DNA of 64,000 nt from Megalobrama amblycephala (taxonomy: Eukaryota; Chordata; Actinopteri; Cypriniformes; Xenocyprididae), in contig NC_063054.1 in assembly GCF_018812025.1 (NCBI RefSeq), forward strand, positions 31,562,418 to 31,626,417, in the 5' to 3' direction. The translations under genes were made by a program, and so were the position numbers. The notes under the pieces were generated by a model. It was not told the origin of the DNA, did no database searches, and saw only the letters and a list, made by a program, of their open reading frames with translations. Shown piece after piece: positions 10,822 to 22,654 of this stretch. The stretch's first letter is position 1; every line of letters starts with the position of its first letter.

Positions 10822-11798
10822 TTAAAGGTGCCCTAGAATCAAAAATTGAATTTACCTCGGCATAGTTGAATAACAAAAGTTCAGTACATGGAAAAGACGA
10901 GTTACACACTCCATTGATTCCTCCTTCTTATATAAATCTCATTTGTTTAAAAGACCTCTGGAAAACAGGCGAATCTCAACATAACACAGACTGTTACGTA
11001 ACAGTCGGGATCATTAATATGTATGACCCCAATATTTGCATATGTCAGCCCATGTTCAAAGCATTACACAAGGGCAGCCAGTATTAACGTCTGGATGAGC
11101 ACAGCTGAATCATCAGACTAGGTAAGCAAGCAAGAACAACAGCGAAAAATGGCAGATGGAGCAATAATAACTGACATGATCCATGATTACATGATATTTT
11201 TAGTGATATTTGTAAATTGTCTTTCTAAATGTTTCATTAGCATGTTGCTAATGTACTGCTAATTGTGGTTAAAGTTACCATCGTTTCTTACTGTATTCGC
11301 GGAGACAAGATCCGTCGCTATTTTCATTTTTAAACACTTGCAGTCTGTATAATTCATAAACACAACTTCATTCTTTGTAAATCTCTCCAACAGTGTAGCA
11401 TTAGCCGTTAGCCACGGAGCACAGCCTCAAGCTCATTCAGAATCAAATGTAAACATCCAAATAAATACTATACTCACAGGAATCGATGCATGCATGCAGC
11501 ATGAATGACGAACATCTTGTAAAGATCCATTTGAGGGTTATATTAGCTGTGTGAACTTTGTTTATGCACTGTATAACTGCACTTATAGTCGAGAGCTCAG
11601 GGGCGGGGAGCGAGAGATTTAAAGGGGCCGCGCAGCCTAAATTGGTGCATAGTTAATGATGCCCCAAAATAGGCAGTTAAAAAAATGAATTTAAAAAAAA
11701 TCTATGGGGTATTTTGAGCTGAAACTTCACAGACACATTCAGGGGACACCTTAGACTTATATTACATCTTTTGAAAAGACGTTCTACGGCACCTTTAA
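10822..11798 (+). repeat. Roughly 1-kb MITE-like element, copy A
   Basis: It starts TTAAAGGTGCCCTAGAAT and ends TTCTACGGCACCTTTAA, an imperfect terminal inverted pair. It is collinear with copies at 22655-23565 (inverted), 41516-42546 and 52409-53345 (inverted). Inside are an 18-bp perfect palindrome at 10989-11006 (core GTTACGTAAC) and an octamer ATTTGCAT at 11034-11041. A frame of 73 codons at 10866-11087 is partly conserved in other copies but resembles no known protein. No transposase is present. Confidence 0.88.
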
Positions 11799-12473
11799 AG
11801 ATTATGAGGGCACATGAATAAAAAAAAATATATAATAATAACGATGTGCACAGATAAATCTTTTATAACAAATACTGCAATATTCTATAAAAGAACAAAA
11901 ACAAAAACAAACAAGAATTGTCAAGTTTGATTTCATGGTGACTTTAATCATCAAATTCTGTTCTCATCTTTCCCTGTTTAATGAATGTGTAAAAAGTGCT
12001 ATGAGTCAAACTGTTTACACCCACATTTTAAAGAAAGCAAAAAGACTAATTGTTTTTATCTGTTGCTATCTTTATCGTCTTTAAGGCTAGGGTCATTTTT
12101 CTTGTTTTCTGTTGTGTGTGAAAACTAAAAAAATGGGCTAAAATGACATCCAGTTGGCAAAGTGAGCTGCAAAAAAACTGAAATTCTTCAGTTGAGTGCT
12201 TCAGAGGGGTTTGGAGACATTATGTTTCCACCCACTCTAATTGTGCTGCAAGCTGTCTGACTATTAAGCTTATTACGCAGCTCTCTGGAATACTGGATTC
12301 TGGTTGGTCAGTTGTGCCAGCAGCCTGATATTTTGTAATACTCATCGTCACCCACCATGGCAACGTTCTATGTTCTATATATCATAATTAATATATATAT
12401 TTTTAAATACATATAAATATTCTTTTTTTTCTTTTTTCTTTTTTTAGTTCTATTCATTTATTTTTCATTTTTA
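11799..12473. other. Intergenic stretch with one short repeat fragment
   Basis: Around 12285-12372 a segment (GATTCTGGTTGGTCAGTTGTG, then CCATGGCAACGTT) is related to 26325-26400. The rest shows no gene. A T-rich run lies near 12421-12446. Confidence 0.45.
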
Positions 12474-13815
12474 ACACCTTAACTGTCACCCCCCATTTTG
12501 AGCATAGATGTGAAAATGCACTATCCAAACTTAAATGGTTGTTATTCATAAATGCTGTGAAATACAGACCTAAGGTTGGTCTCTTTTTAAAGATAACACT
12601 CAGTAGATTATTGAGCACTTCAAAAAATGAAAGTGCAAAAAGTTATAGAAGTTTATTTTCACTGTAAAACAAATGTCCTAAACATTTTATATTTTACACA
12701 ATATATATATACAGTACAGTTCAAAAGTTTGGAACCACTAAGATTTTTAATGTTTTTAAAAGAAGTTTCGTCTGCTCACCAAGACTACATTTATTTAATT
12801 AAAAATACAGTAAAAAACAGTAATATTGTGAAATATTATTACAATTTAACTGTGTACTATTTAAATATATTTGACAAAGTAATTTATTCCTGTGATGCAA
12901 AGCTGAATTTTCAGCATCGTTACTCCAGTCTTCAGTGTCACATGATCCTTCAGAAATCATTCTAATATGCTGATTTGCTGCTCAATAAACATTTATGATT
13001 ATTTTCAATGTTGAAAACAGTTGTGTACTTTTTTTCAGGATTCCTTGATGAATAGAAAGTTCAAAAGAACAGCATTTATCTGAAATACAAAGCTTCTGTA
13101 GCATTATACACTACCGTTCAAAAGTTTGGGGTCAGTAAGAATTTTTATTTTTATTTTTTTGAAAAGAAATTAAAGAAATGAATACTTTTATTCAGCAAGG
13201 ATGCATTAAATCAATCAAAAGTGGCAGTAAAGACATTTATAATGTTACAAAAGATTAGATTTCAGATAAACACTGTTCTTTTGAACTTTCTATTCATCAA
13301 ATAATCCTGAAAAAAAATATTGTACACAAATATTTTGTACAATTGTACACATTAAATGTTTCTTGAGCAGCAAATCAGCATATTAGAATGATTTCTGAAG
13401 GATCATGTGACACTGAAGACTGGAGTAATGATGCTGAAAATTCAGCTTTGCCATCACAGGAATAAATTACTTTGTGAAATATATTCAAATAGAAAACAGT
13501 TATTTTAAATTGTAATAATATTTCACAATATTACTGTTTTTACTGTATTTTTAATTAAATAAATGTAGCCTTGGTGAGCAGACGAAACTTCTTTTAAAAA
13601 CATTAAAAATCTTAGTGGTTCCAAACTTTTGAACTGTACTGTATATATATATATATATTACAAAATAACTTTTACTCTAAAATTGCTATTAAATCAAAGC
13701 CATATGTTTAACCAAGATGTGTTCCAAATTTGAAGTTGATATCACAAAAATTGAAGTTCCTATGAGATTATGTTTAGGCGCTATACCAAAAACAGCCACC
13801 AGGTGACACCCACAT
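12474..13815. repeat. Older dispersed repeat (AACTGTCACCCCCC family), copy 1, interrupted
   Basis: It starts AACTGTCACCCCCCATTTTG and resumes after an insertion at about 13655 with TTACAAAATAACTTTTAC, AAAATTGCTATTAAATCAA and GTTGATATCACAAAAATTG. The same blocks are found at 52008-52267 and 54248-54290. In that copy the position of the insertion is occupied only by a short TATATA run, so copy 2 shows the empty site. Confidence 0.75.
12710..13642. repeat. Long inverted pair of a MITE family, head to head
   Basis: The left arm begins CAGTACAGTTCAAAAGTTTGG and the right arm ends with its exact inverse at 13642. Near-identity in inverse extends over roughly 370 bp per arm, including the block TGAATTTTCAGCATCGTTACTCC. 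An additional end (TACACTACCGTTCAAAAGTT) lies in the middle at about 13106. The simplest reading is a full forward copy (13106-13642) joined to an inverted partial copy. Flanks are TA runs. The same family occurs at least seven more times in the window. Confidence 0.85.
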
Positions 13816-15317
13816 TCCGTTGGATTTTTTTTTTTTTTTTTTTTTATGCGCTCTCCTTTAACAGATTAATACATTTCTGTCACAATATCACTTCTATCAC
13901 AAAACAGTAGCTGAATATGGAACCTTGAGTCTCAGACCTTTTCGACGATACGTGTTTTGTCAAGATATATGACAGGAATGACCCATGCATCGCTTGCTTT
14001 GTTTTACCTCACTCCATCTTTAATATTAAAACACTGAGTCATTGTCAGTTTCAAACATGGTTATTCTGCTGTACTGGAGGACCACTGAGATTTTTCCATT
14101 AATTTAATTAAATCTACAACAGAGAGGAAAGAAAATGCAATCTGCATGGTCTGTGGTCACAGCTTGAAAAGATTAATGGCTTCCAGGACATAAAAATAAT
14201 CTAATAATACCCTTACATTCTCGAGAAAGAATGTTCTTATCCATGACCATGTAGCTCAAATGAAATATGCAATCTGTGGCTTCTAGCATTTCCAACCTGG
14301 CAGTACGCCTTGTTGTAATTTTGTTATGGTTCTCCCAAGCAGCTGCTAGCTTGTGAAGTGATCTAACAGCAGGTTGGATTTTGTTTTGGATAGATAACAA
14401 CAGTCTGTGGTGATGACTGTGGTGTGTTGGCAGTAGATGCGGTCAGTCCAGTGCACTCACAACAAGTCAGAAGACGGAAGAACAGTGCAATGTTTCAGAG
14501 GAAGGACTTTGTTTAATTTGCTGTGTGGAAATGGCTGTTTACTCTCTTGTGTTGTGATGGCTTTTGTCTGTCTGCAACAAATATTTATCCAGCATCGCTC
14601 AGAAAACCTTCATAAAAACTAGTTTTTGTTAAATGGTCAGTAAAAGAATCAGAAGATCTCATTAGAAGTAGAGCCAGCTGTCTCTGGTGATAGTGTCTGC
14701 CTCCTGTGCAATCCAGCAGAATTAGGTTTTAATGAGTATGTAGATTGCTGTATGTAGAGGTGTCCATAAAAAGTCTTTGAAGTTTCCTGCAGAGAGCTCA
14801 CCAGCAGAATTAATCAGATGAACTTCACACAACCTTCTGCATTGCTGAGAAAGGAAACAGAGTGGAACATTGCATTGTGCCCTAACAGTTTAGGCAGTAC
14901 ATACTTTCATCAGAGTTTGGGGAAATTCTTATGACTAATTTTAGTAGTTCGTTATGAATGTATTCATGATGTTCTTCTTCAAGCTATTAGAGGTATTCAA
15001 AATATGTATCGGTTATAGTGATCATAAATAATTATTTATATTAAAATATGAATCATTCTGAATAGATACACTCTGCATCACTGTGATTCTACCAAAAATA
15101 AGGAACAAAACAGTCTATTGTTTATTGTAAGCTCATGCGCTGCGGTTTCAAAGTGTGTAAAACATGTTTTACACACTTGTTTGTTTTTGTTTTACACGGC
15201 TTTAACCAGCAGATGTCCTCAGCATGCCATGTTTCGAATGAATAGCTAGTGTAATCGATCTAATCTAACAGAATTTACCTGAGGAAGTCAATATAGTGGA
15301 ATAAAAACAACACATAA
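13816..15317. other. Intergenic stretch, no gene seen
   Basis: Begins with a poly(T) run (about 13828-13845). Small frames such as 14173-14400 (-) and 14437-14622 (+) show no recognisable domain. I see no exon that I can support. Confidence 0.45.
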
Positions 15318-15716
15318 GGTGCGTCCCAATTCGCGTACTTATGCACTATTTTATGACGTTTTTAAGTACAAATAGTGCAAGTAGTGCATTCACACTGAAA
15401 ATTCCAAAAAAGAAAAAGTGCACTTTAAATACCCGGATGATGCAATAAATTAACGGAAAAAACCATCCGGGTGTCTTTGGAATACTCGTTTCAACATATT
15501 ACGATTTGGGACATATGGATAGTATGCGAATTGGGACGCAACAGAAGTGTGGAATGTTGGACACTTCATCAGCTTTAATTACGTAGTGGAGGGGAAGAGG
15601 CTGTCAGGCTCCATTGTTAAATGACAAAATAACCTTATACAATTAACGCACTACATGGATGAGTACATAGTATATAAGTGCATAGTGTATAGTGCGTCGT
15701 TTGGGACGCAACTCTA
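15318..15716. repeat. MITE with TGCGTCCCAATTCGC ends
   Basis: The left end GTGCGTCCCAATTCGCGTAC is mirrored by GTTTGGGACGCAAC at 15700-15714. An internal inverted end (GCGAATTGGGACGCAAC) at about 15526-15542 suggests two units side by side or an internal duplication. It is non-coding and related to 9443-9722. Confidence 0.75.
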
Positions 15717-15984
15717 GTCTTTCTCACTGCAACTTCAAAGGAAGCTAGACAGTCGAAACTAGCACTGGATACCTGAGGTAATTTTATTTTACACTGTTTG
15801 CTAGCCTGGCATAAAGATCTCATCGTTAATACTTCTCACCATTTATTCTGAAGGTATGATTGATTGTTTTCCATATATCCATTTTCTTTAAAGTATCCTT
15901 GAAAAGGGTGTTTGACTTGTCAAACAGTGGTGGCTTTTTCTGGACCTCGCGATTAACTTATCCACAATGTCGTCTGCCATTTTA

Positions 15985-16204
15985 AATGCGTGAGCCCTTA
16001 AATTAGAATGGATTCTGATTGGCTGTCAGTGTTTCATCGTTCAGAATCATTCTGAAAAGTGATCCCAACGATATTGTTTCTCTATATCATTATCATTATA
16101 GCTGTGGTGTGGATAGTGCTATTCTTTTATATTTAGAACGATTTTTAGAACTATATCTTTTCGTTATCTTTATAGTTATAGTTCTTGGTGTAAACGGGCC
16201 TTAA
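15985..16204. repeat. MITE copy of the AACGGGCCTTA family, left end truncated
   Basis: It matches 43830-44054, including ATGGATTCTGATTGGCTGTC and GTGTTTCATCG, and the terminal GGTGTAAACGGGCCTTA. The left terminal repeat seen in the other copy is missing here. Confidence 0.75.
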
Positions 16205-16348
16205 AACTGTGTTTTTTGTAATTTTCTAGCAGCAATTTTTATTATTATATAACAAAATTGAATAGACAAAAATGTTGCTTTGTAGTTATTTATACACTTA
16301 TATTTCCCTTAAAATAAAGATAATAACCTGTTGATATTGTTTTTTCTT

Positions 16349-17069
16349 TTAACCCTTAAACCCTTAAAGTTCAACCTTCTTAGTATTCCTCAATCTATTC
16401 ATTATAAACAATATAACAAGAAAAACAAAAAAATGTCTCTTTTCTAATTTTTTTGTAAAAAGTGTATAGGGTTGCAACCGACCTGGGGTATGTAATTGGG
16501 TGAGTATATTTTTTTTGCACAACAATAATTGAACCTCTGACTCATTAATTGCAATTCACCCTCTTCAAGTCGGCAATGTCTGATACACAATGATGAAATG
16601 ATGCTTCACGTCATCATTGTGTATCAAAACATAAAACAAAAGAATACGCAAGTACTAAAATGGCTGAGCAAATACTGTACATAATCAAATATTAGTGTTA
16701 CTATCACTTGATGGTGGATCTGGTGAAGAGGCTGTCAGCGATCAAAGTATTGATTTTGAAGATGCTGAAAATGATAGTTTTGAGAATATGGTTGAGATTG
16801 TGAATATGAGGCAGATGCTGAACTGGGAAAATGAGCTCTGACGATGACAGTGATGATGGTAAAAAGTATCTGCACAAATTGAACACTTCCAAGATCCAAA
16901 AGGTAATGAAATATGTGTTATTTTATTCTTTTGTAATTGTTCTTAAAATATCAAGAGAGTTTTATACTATTGTGGCAGTTAGAGCTCCATCTATGTTAGA
17001 TATATTCGGGTCGCTAAAGACCCGAATATGTTATAATGACTGGAAAAAAATTCATGCATTTAAGGGTAA
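16349..17069 (+). repeat. Candidate piggyBac-derived element
   Basis: The left boundary reads TTAACCCTTAAACCCTTAA and the right reads GCATTTAAGGGTAA, which resemble inverted CCCTT ends at TTAA targets. Two hairpins lie inside: 15-bp arms at about 16582-16626 (GATACACAATGATGA and its inverse) and 11-bp arms at about 17003-17030 (ATATTCGGGTC and its inverse). A frame around 16709-16840, then one at 16831-16875, is rich in Asp and Glu (SSDDDSDDG). That is like the acidic N-terminus of piggyBac transposases, but no catalytic domain is present. This is an inference from ends and composition. Confidence 0.4.
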
Positions 17070-18634
17070 AAAATGTAACTGTGTAAATGGAATTTTACAT
17101 TTTATTTGCAATTAATATGTTAACAATAACTACAAATATTAGTTAAAAAAATATGATGGTGTATAGTTTAGATTGCTGTTCAGTCAAAAAATTCCAGGCC
17201 TCTGAGATCTGGAAAAAAAATTATTAAAAATTTTGCGATTTAATCATGGGAAATAAATTCACTTGTTTTATATTTTGTCCACACAACATGGTAACACTAT
17301 GGTACTCTTGTGTTCAACTTCACTCTGAAAAGAAAAATGCTGGATGCTTCAAAGTGTGTCTGGCACTGCTAAGCAAATTAGCGGTTGTGATGAGTGGCAG
17401 TTAGTGGGCACGTAACACAGTAATTTGTGCTATTTTGTTGTTACCTCATAGTAGGAGGATCAGTCTGCTACCGGCTCTGTCTGGCCAGATTAGACCTCTT
17501 AAACCCCATCTGATACAGCACAGCATGTACTGCTACACAAAGTCAGAGTGTGCAGGGGAAGGGGAAGTCATCCAACCAAATAATAAAGTGTTATTGAGGG
17601 TGAAATGGGAATTTTAATTAGCTGGAGTCAAAAGTGCCATGTGGAACTTTAACAATGGTTGTGCACTTTCACAATGACACTGCGTCCTCAGTCAAGCCCG
17701 GTTGATGTGACTGCTCAGCCCAAACGTACGTCCTTCAGCCATTAAAAGCTTTAATAGGGTAAAATACCTTTATATTGCAGATATCAAGATGCCACTCCCC
17801 ATATATGAACTGAAAGGTCAATTTTCACTAATTACTAATTTGTGATTTTGCCAACACTTTCAAGCACAGTGACATACAGTAGCTATAAGGATAATCTGCT
17901 CAAATTGACAAATAATTGTCTGTACCAGTGGTACTAGCAGAACCTCAGCTGTACAATGACACTATTTTCTTTTTAAAGCTGCTTTACATCAGAACTGAAC
18001 ACTGTTTGCATCTTTTAGTTTATCCCTGTAAAGCTGATTTGAAACAATCTATTGTATAAAGCGCTAGGCTATATAAATAGAGGCAACTTGTCTTGACTCA
18101 TTCACAAGCTGCGTGAAAAATATCTGCTTCATTGCTGACAAACGGTAGAAGACATTTCCAAGTTTTGTTTCCTAAAACGGATTGTAGGAAAATATCCACC
18201 TCATCCAGCGCTCTTTATGTTTTCTGTTACTATTTCGATGTGAGAAACTGCTGGAAACGATTCAGTGCGTGAGTGAACAAATAGTGATTCATTTGCAAAT
18301 CTGGCATTGTCCGAATCTTAACAGCTGATAAGAAAAACACAAGATATGGTTTATGAAATATTGCAATGGAAAATGATTCTACGGTAATCTCCATTGACAA
18401 TATTTTAGTGATTAAACTACCCGCTGCTGAAGCAACATCAAATGAGCAAGTGATATCGGACAGCGCGATTGGCAATGTTATACAACTGTTGTGCTTTAAT
18501 TCACCAGTTAAATAAACAATAAGATAATTTCAAGTGACTTAAATTTGGAAAATTCTAGTTAGTTTGTATTTTTGCTCCGCCAATGAAATAATCTTAAACG
18601 AAGCCATTGGACATTAACCACTTATGTGTCTCCA
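17070..18634. other. Intergenic stretch, no gene seen
   Basis: No exon, RNA gene or repeat end that I can support. Small frames on both strands lack recognisable domains. Confidence 0.45.
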
Positions 18635-18875
18635 TGAATGAATCAGTGTTTTGAACAAATCGATTGAGTAAATGATTCAACGACTCACTCATAAAGACAG
18701 TCATCTGTTTGGCTCCTGAATGAATCAGTGTTTTTGAACAAATCGGTTGAATGAATGATTCAGTGACTTACTCATAAAGACAATTGCTTGTTTCGTTCCT
18801 GTATGATTCAGTGTTTTGAATGCATTGAATGAATGACTTAACCAAAGATTAACTCATGAAGATGGTCTCTCGTTG
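18635..18875. repeat. Tandem repeat, 83-bp unit, about three copies
   Basis: Units start at 18635, 18718 and 18801 with GAATGAATCAGTGTTTT, or GTATGATTCAGTGTTTT in the third. They continue through TTGAACAAATCG, AATGATTCA and ACTCATAAAGACA. The third unit has diverged and is partial. GAATGA and TGATTCA motifs recur within each unit. Confidence 0.88.
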
Positions 18876-20821
18876 CCACTTACTGGTGTAACTATGTAAC
18901 CAGCAAAACAAGTCACTGAAAAGTCTCCACCACTAATCCACACTGCAGTCTATTGACTGGCTATATGCAAAGGAAAGTAAAAAGTAGCCTAAGTAAATTT
19001 CCCACTTTATAATTTTAGACTGGGCTATATTAAGCACATGTTTGTGTATTCATTTGAATTGGTGTGTTAATGTGAGAGACATAAGGGATATATAGAGAGA
19101 GACATCAAAAACAATGAATGAGATCTATAAAGTACTGCAGGCTCATGCTCGTCTTGTTGACCCATGCGGATCATCCTAGCGTTCATTGATTTTCTGCTCT
19201 TTAGTTGTGAAATTAAGCTGAACAGACCTGGCGCAGTCTGACCAGCCCATAATAACCAAGGTTACAGTCTGAGTTCAGAGTCATTGCAAGGTCATGTGAG
19301 ACAGATTTGATGCAATGACCCATATCGCTTCTTCTCAATTAGGTGCAATTAAATACAGCAACAATCTTAAGTGCTTGTTTTGTACTACACAAAGTTGAGC
19401 TTAGAAAAACTACAACGCAATACTGTTTGTAGGCTACTTTGTAATCAAGGAGAAATGAAGGAACTGTGTTTTTGTTTCATTATTTTACATTTTGTGTGGA
19501 GATAAATTACTTGAAATAGCTACAACACCAGTTAAAACAGTTCAAACATATATTAATAATATATAATCCCTATAAGTTCCCACACTTAATTAAATTATTC
19601 AAGTGCAAGGACTTATGAGTATATCCTACATTAAATTATTAATACTTAAATTTTTTATTATTTTGAAGCCCAAAAATGCAAGGAATGCATTTGAGTTATG
19701 ATTCCAAAGGAAATGCTTAATTAAGACCAATTGGTTGTATTTTTTTTTATTAACTTCATGGGTTTACAGTGTAACAGTAACTTGATAAACTAACTAGCAA
19801 TAATAGCATTTATCTATTTTTTATTTATTTTAAAACATAAATCATATGATACTTTTTATTTTATAAATAAAAAACAGTATAATATAAACAAAAAATATAC
19901 AAAAAAGTAATAACACGCATAAAAATGTACAATTAGATCAGTTCAGTAACTTTCTTCTCCAATATCTTGTTGTGGAGCAGTCTGGCACAATTAATACAAT
20001 CGCACGTCTCAAAAATCCTGTACTTCATACCGTCTGAAAGAGACGATCTCACCATCTATTAAGCTCAAACAGTGCCCATGAAGAAATGTCAGAGTCAATA
20101 GGGATAATAGCTCCTGCCTAGCTTAGATTGATCAGTTTAATTATTCATGCAGCTATAGCTCATGACATGAAAAAGATGTGGTGTCAATAGAGCTTCATTG
20201 ATCCGCTGAGCTTCTTAGCTGCTGACTGCAGCAGAAACATTATTGTGTGAAACTGGTGCATTGTACCTATTTTTACATTTTGACTGTGCTTTAATGCATC
20301 AGTATGAAGCCATACACTTCATCTGACTTTTTAATGTGTTTTGGGACTGATGCAGTACAGTGTGCAAATGGATTTGTCCTTTTCGGATGTACATAGATGT
20401 TTATTATTCTCCAAATGCAGGCCAAATTACTGGCTTTGATTGCCTTATTATACCTCTAGAAGTATAGCCTCAAACACATTCATGCGTTCTCCTAAGCTCA
20501 CAATGGACCGATTCACAGCTAAAGACATTATCAAGCTGTACTTCGATAAATCTATGCATGAATTCTGAATCATTATCCTACGAAGCCCATGCTGAGAAAC
20601 TTTTAAAGAAAGCTACTGTATAGCAACTCTGTCAAAGTGAGTTATTAGGATGTGTGTAGGCCTATTTTACATCCTATAGCACTACTGCAGTTTTAAATTC
20701 AGATTTGCAAGCCTATCATGGTGGAAAAGCAGATACTGCTGGCAATAATAGCAAGGAGTGTCATTCATGCTCTCAATACTGAATTGGAAGAAACTCTCTC
20801 TTTTATTGTAGACGCATTAAA
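18876..20821. other. Intergenic stretch, no gene seen
   Basis: Very AT-rich between 19540 and 19930. I see no coding or RNA gene signal. Confidence 0.45.
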
Positions 20822-21043
20822 AGGGGAGAGAGTATCTCACGGCAATTCGTACATATTTTACGAGGTGGCTAATTCGTACAACCTCACTCATATGAATTCG
20901 TACGTTTTTTGCTAAATCGTACTTATTATACGAGTTGCCCAATTTTAGACAAATCGTATGAATTCGTAGGAGTGAGGTCGTACGAATTCATATGAATTAG
21001 CAACCTCCTAAAATACGTACGAATTGGTCGTGAGATAGCGTTG
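20822..21043. repeat. Foldback element rich in ATTCGTAC motifs
   Basis: The left end TATCTCACGGCAATTCGTAC is mirrored by GTACGAATTGGTCGTGAGATA. The inner arms (TTTTACGAGGTGGCTAATTC and its near inverse GAATTAGCAACCTCCTAAAA) pair as well. The word ATTCGTAC or its complement recurs about every 30-40 bases. It is non-coding. Confidence 0.85.
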
Positions 21044-21057
21044 GTCTATCTGTAACA

Positions 21058-21180
21058 TATGTTAAATGTATAGTTCACCCAAAAATGAAAATCTACTCAT
21101 CCTCAAGTTGTTCCATACCTGTGTGAATTTCTTTCTTCTGATGAACACAAAAGAAGATATGAGAACGAGTTGTTCTCATG
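21058..21180. repeat. Half copy of the CACCCAAAAATGA MITE family
   Basis: It contains AGTTCACCCAAAAATGAAAA, GTTGTTCCATACCTGTG and TTCTTTCTTCTGATGAACAC in the usual order. The mirrored right half is missing. Confidence 0.75.
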
Positions 21181-21237
21181 AGCATGCAAAGGAGAGTTCG
21201 AAACATGATATTCAGTAAAAAGTAGCTAGTTAAAAAT

Positions 21238-21292
21238 TAAACTGGTCAAGTCCCGTCCCACATTTTTTCTTGTTCTAGGAGCCGTTTCACTC
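21238..21292. repeat. Inverted fragment of the GTAGGGCGGGACTTGA family
   Basis: The segment TCAAGTCCCGTCCCACATTT followed by TTTCTTGTTC is the reverse complement of part of 10640-10675. Confidence 0.6.
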
Positions 21293-22052
21293 TGATATAT
21301 GTCACTATTGGAGAAAAAACGGCTATCGCAAATTCAGTTATGCTTTGGTTACGCTTTTAACAAAATCATTCATTCAAAACACACCAGGCCAAATTCAAAC
21401 TCAGGTCGTCAGCGTATCATTTCATTGAACACTACCCACATTTCTGACCTATCCCGATTTTTTTATCATTACTATCTGGTCACCTCATGTGGCCCACTGA
21501 TCATTCAGAACATCACCTTCTCTATCCCCAATTAGAATGTCATCCATCATGGCTGTAGCACCAAATTCCCACTCCAGTCAGAGAGGTGACAAAGAGCTGA
21601 ACTGTGGGAAGAGTGCCTGCGAGTGTCTGACAGAGGGAATCACTCCACATGAGTGCACCTGACTGGCAGGACGTCACCCTCAATCTCTTTGCTGACAGAA
21701 CTCCTTGAGCTCTTGAACAACAGCTCATTTGCGTCATACTACATCACATACAGAATGCGTGTGGGTTTTTTAAACAGATGTGTTGATATTAAGAGATAAA
21801 ATTGTTTATATAAAAACTGTGTATTCTTCTGTGAGATTGCTTGCATTGATGTAGGTCCTTAATTATTTACAAGTGTTTCATCTCTCTCAGTTGAAGCTGT
21901 CTTGTTCTGTTTCAGATGAATTAATGTGTCATTCAAGCATCATTTACTCACACATTTCACATGTTCTTGAAAGCCGCAATATTGCAGACATTAGTAACAA
22001 CGACCAAAAACATCACACTTTTAAATAGCCATGAAAGTTAACCCCTACAGCC
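21293..22052. other. Intergenic stretch, no gene seen
   Basis: A 78-codon frame at 21299-21535 (+) has no recognisable domain and is not supported as a gene. Confidence 0.45.
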
Positions 22053-22337
22053 ATAAAGGGATAATTGACAAAAATGAAAAATCATTTATTCACCCTCATG
22101 TTGTTCCAAACCTGTATGAGTTTCTTTCTTCTGTTAAACACAAAAGAAGATATTTTAAACAATGTTGGTAACTAAACTTCTGACTTCGATAGTAGGAAAA
22201 AAAATACTAATGGGTGACGTCAACTGTATGGTTACCAACATTCTTTAAAATATCTTCTTTTGTGTTCAGCTGAAAGAAACTCATACACGTTTGGAACAAC
22301 TTGAGGGTGAGTAAGTGATGACAAAATCCTATTTAAA
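22053..22337. repeat. Complete palindromic MITE, CACCCAAAAATGA-like family
   Basis: Left: TAAAGGGATAATTGACAAAA, TTATTCACCCTCATGTTGTT, CACAAAAGAAGATATTTTAAA. Right: the inverse order, TTTAAAATATCTTCTTTTGTG, GGAACAACTTGAGGGTGAG. The arms pair almost throughout, with a central GTTGGTAAC / GGTTACCAAC match. Confidence 0.85.
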
Positions 22338-22340
22338 CCA

Positions 22341-22650
22341 GCTAACAGGGAATATTTGGTATTAAATAACGTTCTCAAAACATTACCACAAAAACATTAT
22401 TTATACATCGTTCATGGAACATTTTTTCTTGAAACATTTTAGTTGGACATTTATCATCTGTTTTTTTTTTTTTTTTAATGTCATACCTGTTACTTTTGAA
22501 TGTTCTCTGAACATTATGAAACATAATGTTTGCAGAACAATAAAATGGAATGTTCTCTTAACATTTGCATAACCAAGAAAAAACATTTTAAAGCATTTTA
22601 AAACATTTTGAACAAGAACATGAAGATATAACATTAAACGTGTCATCAAA
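22341..22650. repeat. Repeat rich in GTTCTC and AACATT words
   Basis: Words such as AACGTTCTCAAAACATT, GAATGTTCTCTGAACATT and GGAATGTTCTCTTAACATT recur at short spacing. A related stretch is at 30225-30430. The ends are unclear. Confidence 0.5.
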
Positions 22651-22654
22651 TGTT

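Noticed and set aside
12627..12965. A 112-codon frame
   Set aside because: It spans the junction of an old repeat and an inverted MITE; the same DNA in other copies has stops.
18635..18875. A CRISPR-like array
   Set aside because: Units are 83 bp and contiguous without unique spacers, there are no cas genes, and the genome is eukaryotic.
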